Assembly (NCBI GenBank): GCA_951217055.1
Contig: OX578286.1
Coordinates: 39,165,437-39,229,436 of the forward strand
DNA: 64,000 nucleotides
Direction: 5' to 3'
Source of the DNA: Gerris lacustris
Lineage: Eukaryota > Arthropoda > Insecta > Hemiptera > Gerridae
The position numbers were made by a program, and so were the translations under genes. The notes below the pieces were generated by a model. That model did no database searches. It saw nothing but the letters and a program-made list of their open reading frames with translations, and was not told where the DNA came from. Of the stretch, positions 1 through 9,148 are shown piece after piece; within the stretch, counting starts at the first letter, position 1, and the number at the start of each line of letters is the position of its first letter.

Positions 1-832
1 GACAAGACCTTTCTCACTGGGGAGGCACGAGTCTGTGTCTCTTTGGTGTGAAAACAATATTAGTTTTTAATAATAATGTAATGGATCAGTTCAGTGAAGA
101 GACAGGAGACAAGACCTTTCACACTGGGGAGGCACGAGTCTGTGTCTCTTTGGTGTAAAAACAATATTAGTTTTTAATAATAATGTAATGGATCAGTTCA
201 GTGAAGAGACAGGAGACAAGACCTTTCTCACTGGGGAGGCACGAGTCTGTGTCTCTTTGGTGTGAAAACAATATTAGTTTTTAATAATTAATGTAATGGA
301 TCAGTTCAGTGAAGAGACAGGAGACAAGACCTTTCTCACTGGGGAGGCACGAGTCTGTGTCTCTTTGGTGTGAAAACAATATTAGTTTTTAATAATAATG
401 TAATGGATCAGTTCAGTGAAGAGACAGGAGACAAGACCTTTCTCACTGGGGAGGCACGAGTCTGTGTCTCTTTGGTGTGAAAACAATATTAGTTTTTAAT
501 AATAATGTAATGGATCAGTTCAGTGAAGAGACAGGAGACAAGACCTTTCACACTGGGGAGGCACGAGTCTGTGTCTCTTTGGTGTAAAAACAATATTAGT
601 TTTTAATAATTAATGTAATGGATCAGTTCAGTGAAGAGACAGGAGACAAGACCTTTCTCACTGGGGAGGCACGAGTCTGTGTCTCTTTGGTGTAAAAACA
701 ATATTAGTTTTTAATAATAATGTAATGGATCAGTTCAGTGAAGAGACAGGAGACAAGACCTTTCTCACTGGGGAGGCATGAGTCTGTGTCTCTTTGGTGT
801 GAAAACAATATTAGTTTTTAATAATAATGTAA
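1..832. repeat. Minisatellite, 107-108 bp unit, about 7.8 copies
   Basis: Near-identical head-to-tail units start with gacaagacctttctcac and run through a purine-rich segment to gaagagacaggaga. Differences are limited to single substitutions (tctcac/cacac, gtgaaa/gtaaaa) and a short indel (aataatg/aattaatg). The array runs off the left edge of the window, so its real length is unknown. No open frame is kept across units. A diverged stretch with similar wording (gagacaagacctgtctc) occurs once near 36.2 kb. Confidence 0.95.
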
Positions 833-1843
833 TTCGGTCTACCTGACAAATGACTAATATAAATTGTGCAAAGAGTAAAAATTTAGTATGAATCACAAAT
901 TAAATTGATATAACTTTTTGGGGGGGGGGGGATTTCAGTGCATTTCTATTCCCTTCGGATTTGTGTTATGTCTAGAATTTTTATACATTTTTTGGCTACG
1001 TCACTTTCTCCTTCCTGACTCCTCTAAAACCTCCTTTTTTACTATTACAAAGAGATTAATAGTGAATCGCCCCGTCACGAAATTCCTCACGAAGAATTTT
1101 TTCTTGCTCTTAAAAATTTAAGAAAAAAAAAAATTGAAGAATTCCTTTACATTCATTAATGGAATCAATATCAATCGGAATTCATGTCGACCGTTGAGTA
1201 AAAAGGGTACTTGATTAATTATTTAATTAACTTATTAAACTATGATTTAATTAAATTAATTTAAAGTTAATTACATTTAAGTTTTGATGAACAGAACAGA
1301 AACACATAGAAGATATTCATTTCTCAATTTTCAGTGTGTGACTAATTTATAAATTCAAGAAATTTTGGGGGGTATCTACAAAATTTAATTTTATCGTCAC
1401 AAACTCCAACATGGAAAGCCATTTTGTTTTTAGTTTTGTGTTCATCACTTTAGTTTTTGCGTTAAAGTTTCGCTTTTGAAAGAGACGCTGTGTTCAAATT
1501 TTGAAGGTTGCAAATTTCCTCCATTACAAATTGCCAATCTCATATGGGTGTTATAGGCTGAGGTGTAGGTTAGATTTCATTTACTATTGTGGTTGTACCA
1601 GGTGGTAAGATTGTTTTATGTTTGATTGATCTATCACCACTTTGGTGTCGATGTTTTATGATATTTATGGTGGTTCTATGATTGGCTTTATTGATAATAA
1701 TGGATCTTGCAAAATCTAGTTAACGTCGAAACTTGCGTTTATTTTTAAGATGTTATGATCCATTATTTACTTTGATTATTAATATAAGGTTGATGGCTTA
1801 ATATTCCATCAGATAGATAAGGCCTGAGTCTTGAAATCACTTC
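833..1843. other. AT-rich intergenic/intronic DNA, no gene seen
   Basis: This stretch holds a G-run near 920, AT-rich sequence and no open frame with recognisable protein character. The 67-codon frame starting at 918 begins in the G-run and has no family features. I see no RNA gene. Confidence 0.5.
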
Positions 1844-2111
1844 CTACAGTCTGCACGCAATTATAATAGCGCGGGAAAAACCAGCAAATGGGGTGACGAG
1901 CCAATGAGAGCTTGAGATTTTCCCGGACAAAAGGTCGGGCCAACTAAGCAAAGATAAATGTCTCTAGTGGAGGGAAGAGGCCCTCTGAATAACCGTATAA
2001 GAAGGCTTCGTAGTGGCTTTATTTATTTCCCCCAGAGAGGTTGGCCAATCTGTGTGTCACTCAATTTCCCGCGCTGTCAACGCACTAATTCTAATTGCGT
2101 GCAGACTGTAG
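1844..2111. mobile_element. MITE with 20-bp terminal inverted repeats, containing a second repeat family
   Basis: The ends are perfect inverted repeats (ctacagtctgcacgcaatta at 1844-1863 and its complement at 2092-2111). The inside carries, in reverse orientation, the repeat family found at 57144-57319, with partial copies near 25919 and 27955. Shared pieces include gagccaatgagagct, the complement of gttgg/acccgacc, and cccgcgctgtca. No transposase is present, so it is non-autonomous. The superfamily is not assignable because no clear target duplication was seen. Confidence 0.7.
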
Positions 2112-2731
2112 ATCTAATCTTAAAATAATTGCATAATGTATCATTAACTAGTTTTCGCAAGATCCGTCATCACCAATGAAGTCAGTCATTGAATCACCAT
2201 AAATGTTATAAACCATGGCTGGGCCATAAGATGTTTATAGGATAGATGGGTTCATCATTCACTAAAATGGTGAGGTGTGGATTTTGAGATCAATAGTCTA
2301 AAGTTATCTTAAAATAATGGCAAGATCCATAATTTTACTAGTTTGGTATGGATGGGCCATAAGATCAAAAAAATGGATGAATTCATCATTCTCATGTTTG
2401 GTGTGATTGAGTCTCCAAGATCTTTATAATAAGCAATCACTTATCACAAATATTTGATTTTAATCTAAATATATGTCTAATTATGTTTTCTAAATCTTCA
2501 CTCGCACTTAAATGGCAAAACTACTTTAACTTGGGTTTATTATTGAACGTGATTGTGGGATGGTACAATCATGCCTTCTTATCTTGCCTGCTTCAATGGA
2601 GGGAATACATTTTGCATTATAATTTTATTTTATGCATGATTTGGTGGAGGTCATAAGAAAGTTTTATTATTTATTAATGTAAAGCTATTGATGTGAGGGA
2701 GTTAGTGAGGTACGGTCTAAAGAAAAAACTT

Positions 2732-2777
2732 GTTTACCAACTAGTTTCGTAAAATATATTTACATCATCAGGGTAAC
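2732..2777 (-). ncRNA. Hammerhead ribozyme motif, left arm
   Basis: On the minus strand this is the same 46 nt as the right-arm motif at 3043-3088. It has the core CTGATGA, a 5-bp stem II closed by a five-base loop, GAAA, a one-pair stem III (C-TA-G) and a GTT cleavage triplet. Stem I pairs gttacc with ggtaaac and has one bulged A. Complete conservation of the core in both arms argues against chance, though the arms may be kept alike by their hairpin. Activity is inferred only. Confidence 0.7.
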
Positions 2778-3042
2778 ATTTATGAACACAATACAAGACT
2801 ATAAAGAAAGGTCTATGGTACAGTTTGGAATGTGAATATGTGAGATTGGAGAAAACAGAGTTTAAGGATTGGATTAGTTAGAGGAACACAAGGGTGGGGA
2901 ACAACATGGAGATGAGAGGATTAACAGTAAGTGATCAGGTAAAGGTTGTAAGTTTTAAACTCTGTTTTCTCCAATCTCACTTATTCACATTCCAAACTTT
3001 ACCATAGAACTTTCTTTATAGTCTTGTATTGTGTTCATAAAT

Positions 3043-3088
3043 GTTACCCTGATGATGTAAATATATTTTACGAAACTAGTTGGTAAAC
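3043..3088 (+). ncRNA. Hammerhead ribozyme motif, right arm
   Basis: Reading 5' to 3', gttacc (3043-3048) forms one side of stem I. CTGATGA is at 3049-3055. Stem II is gtaaa (3057-3061) with tttac (3067-3071). GAAA is at 3072-3075. C-TA-G (3076-3079) forms a minimal stem III, and the NUH triplet GTT ends at 3081, the predicted cleavage point. ggtaaac (3082-3088) closes stem I with one bulged A. All invariant hammerhead positions are present. One-pair stem III types are known from Penelope-like retroelement termini. Self-cleavage is not shown by sequence alone. Confidence 0.75.
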
Positions 3089-3179
3089 AAGTTTTTTCTT
3101 TAGACCGTACCTCACTAACTCCCTCACATCTATACTTTACGGTTGCTAACTTCATCTTAATCTTAATTGTAAAGCTATT

Positions 3180-3976
3180 GGAAGGAGGAGAAATTATTTT
3201 TATCTTTTTAATTTTGATTTTGGTAAGGATATCTCCATGATGGTGTTGATCGATGAGTTGAAAATATAAGTAACTTAATTAACGGCAATTATGATAAAGT
3301 GGTGATTAGGTAAATGGTACAAAGTACGAAAGCTGCTGTGCTGATTATTTTTGTCACCAAGTTCTGGTTGAAAATCAGTGGGTGCGGAAGGAAATTGACA
3401 ATTTTTTTTTAATATCTATCAGCTCCTTATTTCCAATTAAATATAATAGGACACATCTCTGATACAAGTTCTAATGATCCGGATCATGCGGTACCAACGA
3501 AATTGAGGACATACATGGGATTTAACACGATTATATGGCGTCTTTTCCCTTGAAAATTTGATGCAAAAGAAGGCTCCATGGGATCTTTTCCTTATAACAT
3601 TTACTTGACGCAAAAAACAAAATTATAAATTTTTCCATCCAGTTTCAATTTGTTTATTTATCGATGCAACGCTAATATGCTTCAAATGATAATAGTGAAA
3701 CCTCAAGTAAAGAACCATTAAAGCTACTTCTAACGGAATTTGTCATAACTTAAGTTTTAAGAATTTAAATTTGTGACTTGAGTAAGAATCGATAGATCAA
3801 TGGATCAATGGAAAGAATAACAAACTCAGATAAGTATAATGAGTTAAGAAATATGTAATTTGAAGATTTTATTTCAAAGATACCTCTTCATCATACCCTT
3901 CCTGTAGAATTTCACTATGGGAATGACAAATTCGAAAGAAAATCCGAGTTTACTATCTATCTAAGGCTATAGTTAT
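3180..3976. other. AT-rich spacer, no gene seen
   Basis: Both strands are closed by frequent stops. No splice-flanked zinc-finger frame, RNA gene or tandem array was recognised. Confidence 0.4.
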
Positions 3977-5194
3977 AGTGGATACATATTCGGACGAACA
4001 TTTTCTGGCCGAACAGATCCGATTTAGTTGTATGAATGTAGTGGTTACAATGTGTGTGCATTCTGACTTCCTGTTTGCTTCTGAATACCAACAAAGATAG
4101 AAACAACAGATGATTATTATTATTTTAAATGTCCTTTATTGAAGTTTCTGTTGGACGAAGCAAAGCCAAAACACTTGAATGATTTGCTGGAAGGGACGAT
4201 AAAGGAGAATACCTAATCTTATTCTAGGGCCTTTAAAGGAATACCAAAACGTTTTATGCGTATGTTAGAATGTGTCCAGCAGACATGTCTCTGTTGGTGG
4301 TAATCTTTGCATTTCGTTAAAGAGAGTCCCTAATGTTATTCAAAGACCTTTTAATGGAATTCCAAAAAATGTTATGAGTATGTTAAAATGTGACCAGCAG
4401 AAATGTCTCTGTGGTAGTAATCTTTGCATTTCGTTAAAGAGAGTCCCAAATGTTATTCAAAGACCTTTTAAAGGAATACCAAAACGTTTTATGAGTATGT
4501 TAGAATGTGTCCAGCAGAAATGCCTCTGTTGGTGGTAATCTTTGCATTTCATTAAAAGAGAGTCCCTGATATTCAAAGACCTTTAATGATATTCAAAATA
4601 ATTTTATGAGTATGTTAGAATGTGATCAGCAGAAATTTCTCTGTTAGTGGTGATCTTTGCATTTCGTTAAAAGAGAGTCCCAAATGTTATTCAAAGACCT
4701 TTTAATGGAATTCCAAAAAGAAATGATGAGTATGTTAGAATGTGACCAGCAGAAATGTTTCTAATGGTGGTAATCTTAGCATTTCGTTAAAAGAGAGTCC
4801 CTAATGTTGTTCAAAGACCTTTAATGAAATTCCAAATAATTTTATGAGTATGTTAGAATGTGACCAGCAGATATGTCTGTGTTGGTGGTAATTTTTGGTT
4901 GCATGTCCCAAAAAATACTTATTACTAAACATTACACCAATTAATTTTTCGACGTTCTTTGGACTTTAACAGTAAAAAAAGACAGTTAACAATATTATAA
5001 CAAAGGCTCGAAACACGCATGAAACAAAATCATATCGATTTGATGAGTTTGTGCCTATTTACGTGAAGTTGCAACAGCCTAAGTAACCAATCTCATGACA
5101 TTCAATGTATTTGATTTGATTGTTCGTCCGAATACGTTCGTATAATATTCGTCCGAATACGTTCATATAATGTTCGTCCGAATATGCATCCGCT
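3977..5194. mobile_element. 1.2-kb element with 25-bp inverted ends around a minisatellite
   Basis: The 25-bp ends at 3977-4001 and 5170-5194 are inverted repeats with two mismatches, sharing the core catattcggacgaacat. The right end is preceded by two more tandem copies of the gttcgtccgaata terminal motif (5118-5165). The interior is mostly a 117-bp minisatellite. Such a layout resembles non-autonomous foldback transposons with subterminal and internal tandem repeats. No transposase frame and no clear target duplication was found. Confidence 0.55.
4225..4895. repeat. Minisatellite, about 117 bp unit, about 6 copies
   Basis: Diverged units carry atgttagaatgtgaccagcag, tctttgcatttcgttaaa and gagagtccc(t/a)aatgtt at a spacing of 115-119 bp. 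They lie inside the inverted-repeat element 3977-5194. An 88-codon open frame over two units is a by-product of the repetition. Confidence 0.9.
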
Positions 5195-5540
5195 GCTGAT
5201 ATTTGCTATTGAGATTTCTTGAAAGTAAACTGATCAAGATGCATCCTATATATTAGTGTATGCAAGCAAATTTCAAATTTACAACTTCTCGGTATAAGCA
5301 TAAACGATAAATTTCGCTCTTTTATTTACTAGGATAACTCTTGGTTGCAGAAGCTTTCTTGCTTATTAAATGTTAGTTCATTTTAGGGCTACAAGAGCGT
5401 TAGCTGTTTTGTGGTTCTCTTTTAATCTAAGTTCTCTTTATTTATTGGGTTTTTTTATTTTTATTTTATTTATTTATTTATTTAAACTAGTTTTTTCCCT
5501 GTTTTATCTTTTTTTTGCCTTCTATTTCTTTTACTTACAG

Positions 5541-5845
5541 CTGAATGGATATGGGAAGCGAAGTTCCACTGTCACTGCGGTAGAATTTACAAGCACCGAA
5601 ACACATTGAATCGTCATCAGCGAGAAGAATGCGGAGTTGAACCACAATATTCTTGCCCTTATTGTCCGCTGAAGACAAAACTTAAGTTCAATCTGAAGCA
5701 GCATATAAACGTCAAACACAATCCTCAAGCGGAAGTTTTCACTTGTCATTTGTGTGATTTTAAAACAAAGACTCAGTGTCGATTGAAAAGTCATCATGCG
5801 ATGAAGCATTCATCAGTTCCTTCTAACATTCCACGTGTATCTTGA
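5541..5845 (+). CDS. lola: lola-type alternative terminal exon 1, three zinc fingers
   Basis: The exon follows a pyrimidine-rich acceptor (ttttacttacag) and reads in the frame in which its first two bases complete an upstream codon. It encodes 100 residues and ends at TGA. Finger 1 has C-x-C spacing (FHCHCGRIY) with RHQREECG. Finger 2 has CPYC and H-x4-H, and finger 3 has CHLC and H-x4-H. In the insect lola family, a common BTB part is joined to one of many such zinc-finger exons to give DNA-binding isoforms. Some orthologues act in axon guidance and cell-fate choice. The BTB exons are outside the window. There is no separate start codon; this is a C-terminal coding exon. Confidence 0.85.
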
Positions 5846-5952
5846 TAGTTACTTTATTTATATAAATATATTATTAACTAATTTGTTCACTGAAATATTG
5901 AAATATATTTATCTATTTTTTTTTTAGTAAAGAATTTGCATTATTTGTTTTT

Positions 5953-6745
5953 ACTTTTCCTCACTACCTATAGTAGAAAAAGTATTTATTTCACCAAAAA
6001 AATTTTTTTTCGAGATATCAACTGAATTATCAGTTTTGGGTGTTTTTAAGACCTACTGAGTGGTTTTCAGTATGACTTCTGTATGCATGTATGTATGTGT
6101 GTGTGTTATCATCGTAGCGCCCAAGATATTTAACCTAGAGAGTTGAAACTTGGCAGAATAATCAGTTCTTACCTGTAGTGGTGCCGCCCGGAATATCAAA
6201 TTTTTCCGCCATCTTGAACCCAGTTTGTTAAGTCGGCAAACATTTTAAAAAAATCGTAATAAATCGACAATGGTCCTGATCGAGTTGAAATTTGGCACGA
6301 ATATACCTCTCTGTATGACAAACAAGCCCACCAAATTTCATTTTGAAGTTATCAATTTTTGATTTTTTTTTAAACTTTGACGGTTAATAATACCGAAAGT
6401 ATAAATAGGTTTTTGACGTATAGCATATCGTTGGAATCGGAAAAAAATAAGGAACAAATATAAATAACCCCGATGAAATTCCATTAATTAGTTTAAAAGT
6501 TATAAGCGAATATAATTATTTATTAGTGCGATAATTTTGATGACGTCAAAGTTTGTTTACATCTGTCTAAATACCGCCAAACTTCAAATATAGGTATTAA
6601 AAATAAGGTTTTTTTGAAGAATGATAATAAATCAGTTTGTTCAGAACGGTCACCCATCCAAGTACTGACCACGTCCAATGTTGCTTCCTCCTGCTGCGAA
6701 GCAGCAGGAGTGGCCACTTTAGTGGCCTCTGAAGTGAGGAAAAGT
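5953..6745 (-). mobile_element. Small element with 13-bp inverted ends and a 5S rRNA-like head
   Basis: The 13-bp inverted repeats acttttcctcact (5953-5965) and agtgaggaaaagt (6733-6745) bound about 790 bp. Near the right end, on the minus strand, lies a segment resembling the internal promoter and 3' half of 5S rRNA (6648-6687), preceded by a perfect hairpin cctgctgcgaagcagcagg. The body contains text common to insect repeats (gagttgaaatttggca), and a related stretch recurs near 8.44 kb. It could be a 5S-headed SINE3-like retroposon or a DNA element that swallowed one. Confidence 0.5.
6648..6687 (-). ncRNA. 5S rRNA-derived segment (pol III promoter remnant)
   Basis: Read on the minus strand it contains aagcaacattggacgtgg followed by tcagtacttggatgggtg and accg. 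Eukaryotic 5S rRNA has the same order: an AAGC-x-GCGTCGGGC-like A box, then a box C stretch with AGTACTTGGATGGG-GACC. The 5' half and the 3' end of 5S are not recognisable, so it is not a functional 5S gene. It is best explained as the head of a 5S-derived SINE. Confidence 0.65.
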
Positions 6746-6873
6746 TCCGAGGTACCCTGTACCCCATTTTTTTTTATTGATTTATCTTATGCAGATCTTC
6801 GACAATATTTTTCACCAATCACACTGACTCATCTTGAAAGAGGTGTATTTAAGTAACCAAACAACACAGAAAC

Positions 6874-6921
6874 AATTGACCAGTTTCAGCTGTTTTAATA
6901 CAGCCTTCTTCAGATAATTTA
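6874..6921 (-). ncRNA. Candidate hammerhead ribozyme
   Basis: On the minus strand CTGAAGA is followed by a six-pair stem II (aggctgt with acagct, one bulged G) around a short A-rich loop, then GAAA, then C-TG-G (one-pair stem III) and the triplet GTC. The core is complete at 6878-6913. Stem I is weak: aatt can pair with aatt only if two bases next to the core are unpaired. The structure has the same layout as the motif at 3043-3088 but a different sequence, so it is probably another retroelement terminus. Confidence 0.55.
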
Positions 6922-7056
6922 CAAACAACGTATAAAATGACTTGAGTGGTTTATAGAAACAACAATATTGTCACCAAATTTTTATAATAATAATTAACAA
7001 TCGCGTTTTGACATTTTATATTATCTTCAGTATTAAGTGTTAACATAGTAATGTGT

Positions 7057-7232
7057 CTAAAGCCTCGTCCAGACTGCCGAACCGAACAGAGGAAACAAGC
7101 CAAGCATTGGTCTCTGCGCATGACCAGTCTAAAGTGCGCCTGCAACTGGGCATCTCAAACTGGGCATGCGCAGAGATCAATGCTCGGCTCGTTTCCTCTG
7201 TTCGGTTCAGCAGTCTGGACGAGGCTTAATAG
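7057..7232. mobile_element. Foldback MITE
   Basis: Long inverted arms (taaagcctcgtccagactgc and its complement near 7209-7230) extend inward through gaaccgaacagaggaaac and tctctgcgcatg with few mismatches. The outer wording aagcc...gtcca and ...ggacgaggctt is shared with foldbacks at 38.76, 45.69 and 54.28 kb. It has no coding capacity; the open frame across it is a shadow. Confidence 0.7.
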
Positions 7233-7773
7233 CTACGGGTTTTACAAGCTATTATGACAAACTAACAGTATAAACTGACTAGGGCCATAGAAGGATTAAA
7301 GAAGGAACCAAAGGTAAGGAATATGAAGTGAAGATCCAAGACAAAACCCCGCCCTTGTTGGTATAGGCCCGCATTGGATTAACTCTTACTTTGTTAACAG
7401 TTTAACCCTGAATATGATATAAAATGTAGAAAAATTATTAATATAAAATTATTAGTGACAATATTGTTGCGTTATATTGTTCTATTAACCTCTCTAGTCA
7501 TAATTATGAAGAAGTACCACAAAATTTCAGTCAAAATAACCAACGAACTTAAACTTAAAAGTTTACACGAAGGTAACCCTAAATTTTATAAACAAATAAT
7601 TAAATTGAACATATCTTATGTATTTATGTTTATGTGGTGACACTTAAAATTAATGTAGGATACTGCTCAGAGAAGATTTTTCAAAAACGTTTAGTTTAAG
7701 GTGGCTTTCACACCGAGTCGAGGTAATTTAACGAGCCTACACACCGAAGATGCACGTCGCACCTGCACGTTTC

Positions 7774-7803
7774 ATCCCGACGTTTCAAACCGTTGTCAGG
7801 GAT
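7774..7803 (-). ncRNA. Degenerate hammerhead-like motif
   Basis: On the minus strand atccctgacaa precedes ggtttgaaacgtcgggat. Stem I (atccc/gggat) and the GAAAC-GTC part fit the hammerhead layout. The core reads CTGACAA rather than CTGANGA, and stem II does not close well. It is probably a dead copy. Confidence 0.35.
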
Positions 7804-7899
7804 CATTCTCAAAGTTGCTCATGGTTAGAGTCATTTGCAACTCAACAATGATAAATTAACGAATGAATCCAGACGAATGAAGCAATTCCCTTGAGAATT

Positions 7900-7928
7900 A
7901 TCCCTGTAATGGGTTTAAACGTCGGGAT
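7900..7928 (+). ncRNA. Degenerate hammerhead-like motif
   Basis: The order atccctgtaat, gggtttaaacgtcgggat keeps stem I and the AAACGTC side, but the core CTGANGA has become CTGTAAT and the GAAA is altered to TAAA. It lies in inverted orientation to the motif at 7774-7803. Confidence 0.3.
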
Positions 7929-8309
7929 TTACAAGTTCTATAACGTGGCCTCCTCCAAAAGATTTAGATTTAATTGACTCTGACCGCGGAAACCAACGCT
8001 GTAGATCTACCATAAACCCACATATTTAATATAGAGTGTGTAGGGAGTCTGAGACTGTACAATAAGCCACACGGCGACCTTACAACCGTATTAACATGTC
8101 TGACTTTTTCCATACGTTTTCATCTCTTCCCCGTTCCAAACCCTCAAGAGACAAAAGCTGCACTGCAACCCTACAAACTAAATCTTCCCTCAACTGGCCG
8201 TATGGCTCACTGTTCAGCGAGCCGTATAGTGAGAATTGAGGATGCACTATCAGTTTTGGCTTATCTAGCGTCCGTACTGTAAAACATTTGGTGTGTAAAA
8301 GCCTTTATA

Positions 8310-9018
8310 TAGAAAGATTTGGATTTTAGTACCAATTAAAGTCAAAACCCATGATTGTGTTAACAATAAAAGAGTTTTGAGACTCAATCATTTTTCTCTT
8401 TTCGTTTTGTTGTTTTGAATAATTTTTTATTATATTTTTTTGCTACCTATAGTCAAAAAATAGTTCTTCACCAGATTGTACAGCCCTTATAGTAAAAATA
8501 TCAATTCGATGATCTCGATTTACCATCGTAACTTTGGCATAGCAGCTCTTCTGGTTTGTTAATAAATTTTATTTCTTTTTAACTTTCGACTTGATTCACT
8601 ATTCTTATTGAATTATTAAGTTAGGTTTTGAAGTTCACGTTTTAGAGAGAAAGATGTATTCTTTAAAGCTTTCGCCTCAGGTTCCTCGAATGATTTTGCT
8701 TTTTCGAATCATTCTGTAAATATTTTTAATGTATGAAGTTTTTTTTTTTTTTTTTTTTACTAATTTTTGGTTGAAATTGTTAACATAATTAATCGTTTTA
8801 TTTTTAATTGTTAAAATGAAACCGGTGATGGACTGAATTTTTAATAACGTATGTAAATAAATCAATTAATGATTGTATTAATTTTTGTTGTTATGTATTT
8901 TGGATCATATTTATTATAATTTTCATTTCTTTATTTTTATTTTTTTTTTTAATTCTTTTCTTGTTTACTGTTTGCTCTCTGTATCTGACTTTGTCTTTTT
9001 TTTCTCTTTTTGTTGCAG
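8310..9018. other. AT-rich intron sequence, no gene seen
   Basis: Low-complexity A and T runs lead into the polypyrimidine tract of the next lola-type acceptor (tgttgcag at 9011-9018). Nothing else was recognised apart from a short piece near 8440 related to 5950-6130. Confidence 0.5.
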
Positions 9019-9148
9019 TTTATAAAAAGAAGAAATTCTTTTGTATGGCTTGCGGTCGGGGTTACGTTCATAAAAATCACTTGTTGAGGCATGAAAAGCA
9101 CGAATGTGGAAAGGAACCGAAATTTCAGTGCCCGTTTTGCGCTTTCAG
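9019..9148 (+). CDS. lola: lola-type alternative exon 2a, finger 1 and start of finger 2
   Basis: The acceptor is ttttgttgcag and the exon enters in the same phase as the other lola-type exons. Finger 1 is C-x2-C with RHEKHECGKEP. Finger 2 starts CPFC and is cut two bases into the arginine codon after CAF. The donor is gctttcag|gtacat. Joining to 11930 restores the arginine and continues finger 2. Without splicing the frame stops soon after, at 9165-9167, which would leave finger 2 incomplete. Confidence 0.85.

Larger units (their letters stand above)
2691..3129. mobile_element. Foldback element with about 175-bp arms carrying hammerhead motifs
   Basis: Positions 2691-2865 and 2955-3129 are near-perfect reverse complements separated by about 90 bp. 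Each arm carries an identical 46-nt hammerhead-ribozyme fold, annotated separately. The direct repeat tgtaaagctattg occurs at 2678-2690, abutting the left arm, and again at 3168-3180, 38 bp beyond the right arm. It could be an imperfect target duplication. The arrangement looks like two inverted copies of one retroelement terminus, as known for Penelope-like elements. No reverse transcriptase remains. Confidence 0.75.
7696..8309. mobile_element. Probable foldback composite with inverted ends
   Basis: The left end aaggtggctttcacacc and the right end ggtgtgtaaaagcctt are imperfect inverted repeats. The interior contains an inverted pair of degenerate hammerhead-like motifs (7774-7803 minus, 7900-7928 plus) and a second inverted section around ggccgtatggctcactg/cagcgagccgtatagtgag. 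This looks like a nest of elements. No protein-coding capacity was seen. Confidence 0.45.

Noticed and set aside
6614..6856. 80-codon frame covering the 5S-like segment
   Set aside because: It overlaps a repeat element on the opposite strand and shows no protein family features.
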